DNA of 31,493 bases, from assembly GCA_009602725.1 (NCBI GenBank), contig WELB01000269.1:61292-92784 (forward strand), read 5' to 3'. Of this stretch, positions 31,059-31,493 are shown one piece after another (position 1 is the stretch's first letter; each line of letters starts with the position of its first letter). The stretch comes from Spirogloea muscicola. Taxonomy: Eukaryota > Streptophyta > Zygnematophyceae > Spirogloeales > Spirogloeaceae. The notes under the pieces are model-generated. The model did not search any database and was not told the origin of the DNA. It worked only from the letters and a program-made list of their open reading frames with translations. The position numbers and the translations under genes are program-made.

Positions 31059-31427
31059 ATGGGCTCGGAGCTTCATAAGGCGTCAGCCATGCGCGAGCTC
31101 GCGCAGCTTCGCCTGCAGGCGGGGAGGGGACCGCTGGCCCCCGGCGTGAAGCTCACGACGCCCGGGTATGGGCGGCTCGTCGCCACTGGCGGGATAGATC
31201 CGAGCATTGCATTATTTGTTGTATGCCCGTGCCGCCGTTGCTGCTGACGGGGCCGCCGCCGGGTGGCGCGTCCCGCGAGCGCGCCGTACGGTGGAGCCTG
31301 CCCCACACCAATTGACACTGCAAAAATGTGCTTAGCAGGCATATCTGAGATGCCATCCTCATAATCTGCCAATTAGCAGTTGCCGCTGCTCGCCGCTGGC
31401 TCCGGAGCCGCTGCTGGCTCCGGGGCA

Positions 31428-31462
<35 letters not shown>

Positions 31463-31493
31463 GATGCCCGGGCGGCAAATGCGGCGGCGCTGG
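31059..31493 (+). CDS. Hypothetical protein, 5' exon(s) only (runs off window)
   Basis: The ATG in GACCATGGG context at 31059 opens MGSELHKASAMRELAQLRLQ then AGRGPLAPGVKLTTPGYGRL. A donor-like GG|GTATGG lies at about 31166 within the frame; if it is not used the frame stays open to about 31245. The end of the window has a GCC trinucleotide run (about 31428-31460), which could belong to a later low-complexity exon. No family is recognised. The divergent layout with MGMT and the good start context support a gene. Confidence 0.35.

Overview
The window is eukaryotic nuclear DNA, most likely from a green alga. The genes are broken by many short introns (56 to 480 bases) with GT-AG and two GC-AG borders, the spacers are rich in short repeats, and plant-type telomere repeats (TTTAGGG/CCCTAAA) occur inside the window. 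Those repeats fit a trebouxiophyte-like chlorophyte better than Chlamydomonas (TTTTAGGG), but the exact lineage is inference. All gene models were built by hand from reading frame, splice-site and phase agreement; no search was run.

Layout: (1) 1-538 is an unbroken A tract ending in an N, probably an assembly artefact. (2) 541-2274 (+) is the 3' part of a METTL22-type protein-lysine methyltransferase in seven exons. (3) 2876-3151 (+) is a doubtful small ORF. (4) 3550-4261 (-) is cytosolic ribosomal protein eL22 (RPL22), two exons, with telo-box motifs upstream. (5) 4.6-6.7 kb is repeat-rich: 5'-truncated retroelement copies, their dispersed 3' tail, and a tandem duplication. (6) 7113-8380 (-) is an unresolved or decayed hypothetical gene. 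(7) 8.4-11.4 kb has no callable gene. (8) 11399-12507 (-) is a secreted, proline/basic-rich hypothetical protein. (9) 12.8-14.5 kb holds more retroelement fragments. (10) 15284-23740 (-) is the main content: a 23-exon gene for a secreted protein of about 1606 residues. It has a G8 domain, a CEMIP/TMEM2-like right-handed beta-helix, a MopE-type calcium/copper-binding motif, and three C-terminal repeats of a galactose-binding-like domain. All 22 intron phases agree. (11) 24.0-25.7 kb is C-rich DNA plus repeat tails. (12) 25748-28742 (-) is a seven-exon F-box/leucine-rich-repeat protein with telomere-like DNA upstream and in one intron. (13) 29.0-29.4 kb is more repeat tail. (14) 29857-30853 (-) is a three-exon O6-methylguanine-DNA methyltransferase, divergent from (15) a partial gene starting at 31059 (+).

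The genes do not form a pathway. They are housekeeping or regulatory genes (methyltransferase, ribosomal protein, DNA repair, F-box) around one large extracellular or surface protein gene. The most notable items are that multidomain protein, several strong hairpins in its introns and just past its stop codon, and a retroelement family whose 3' tail explains most of the otherwise unexplained spacer DNA.
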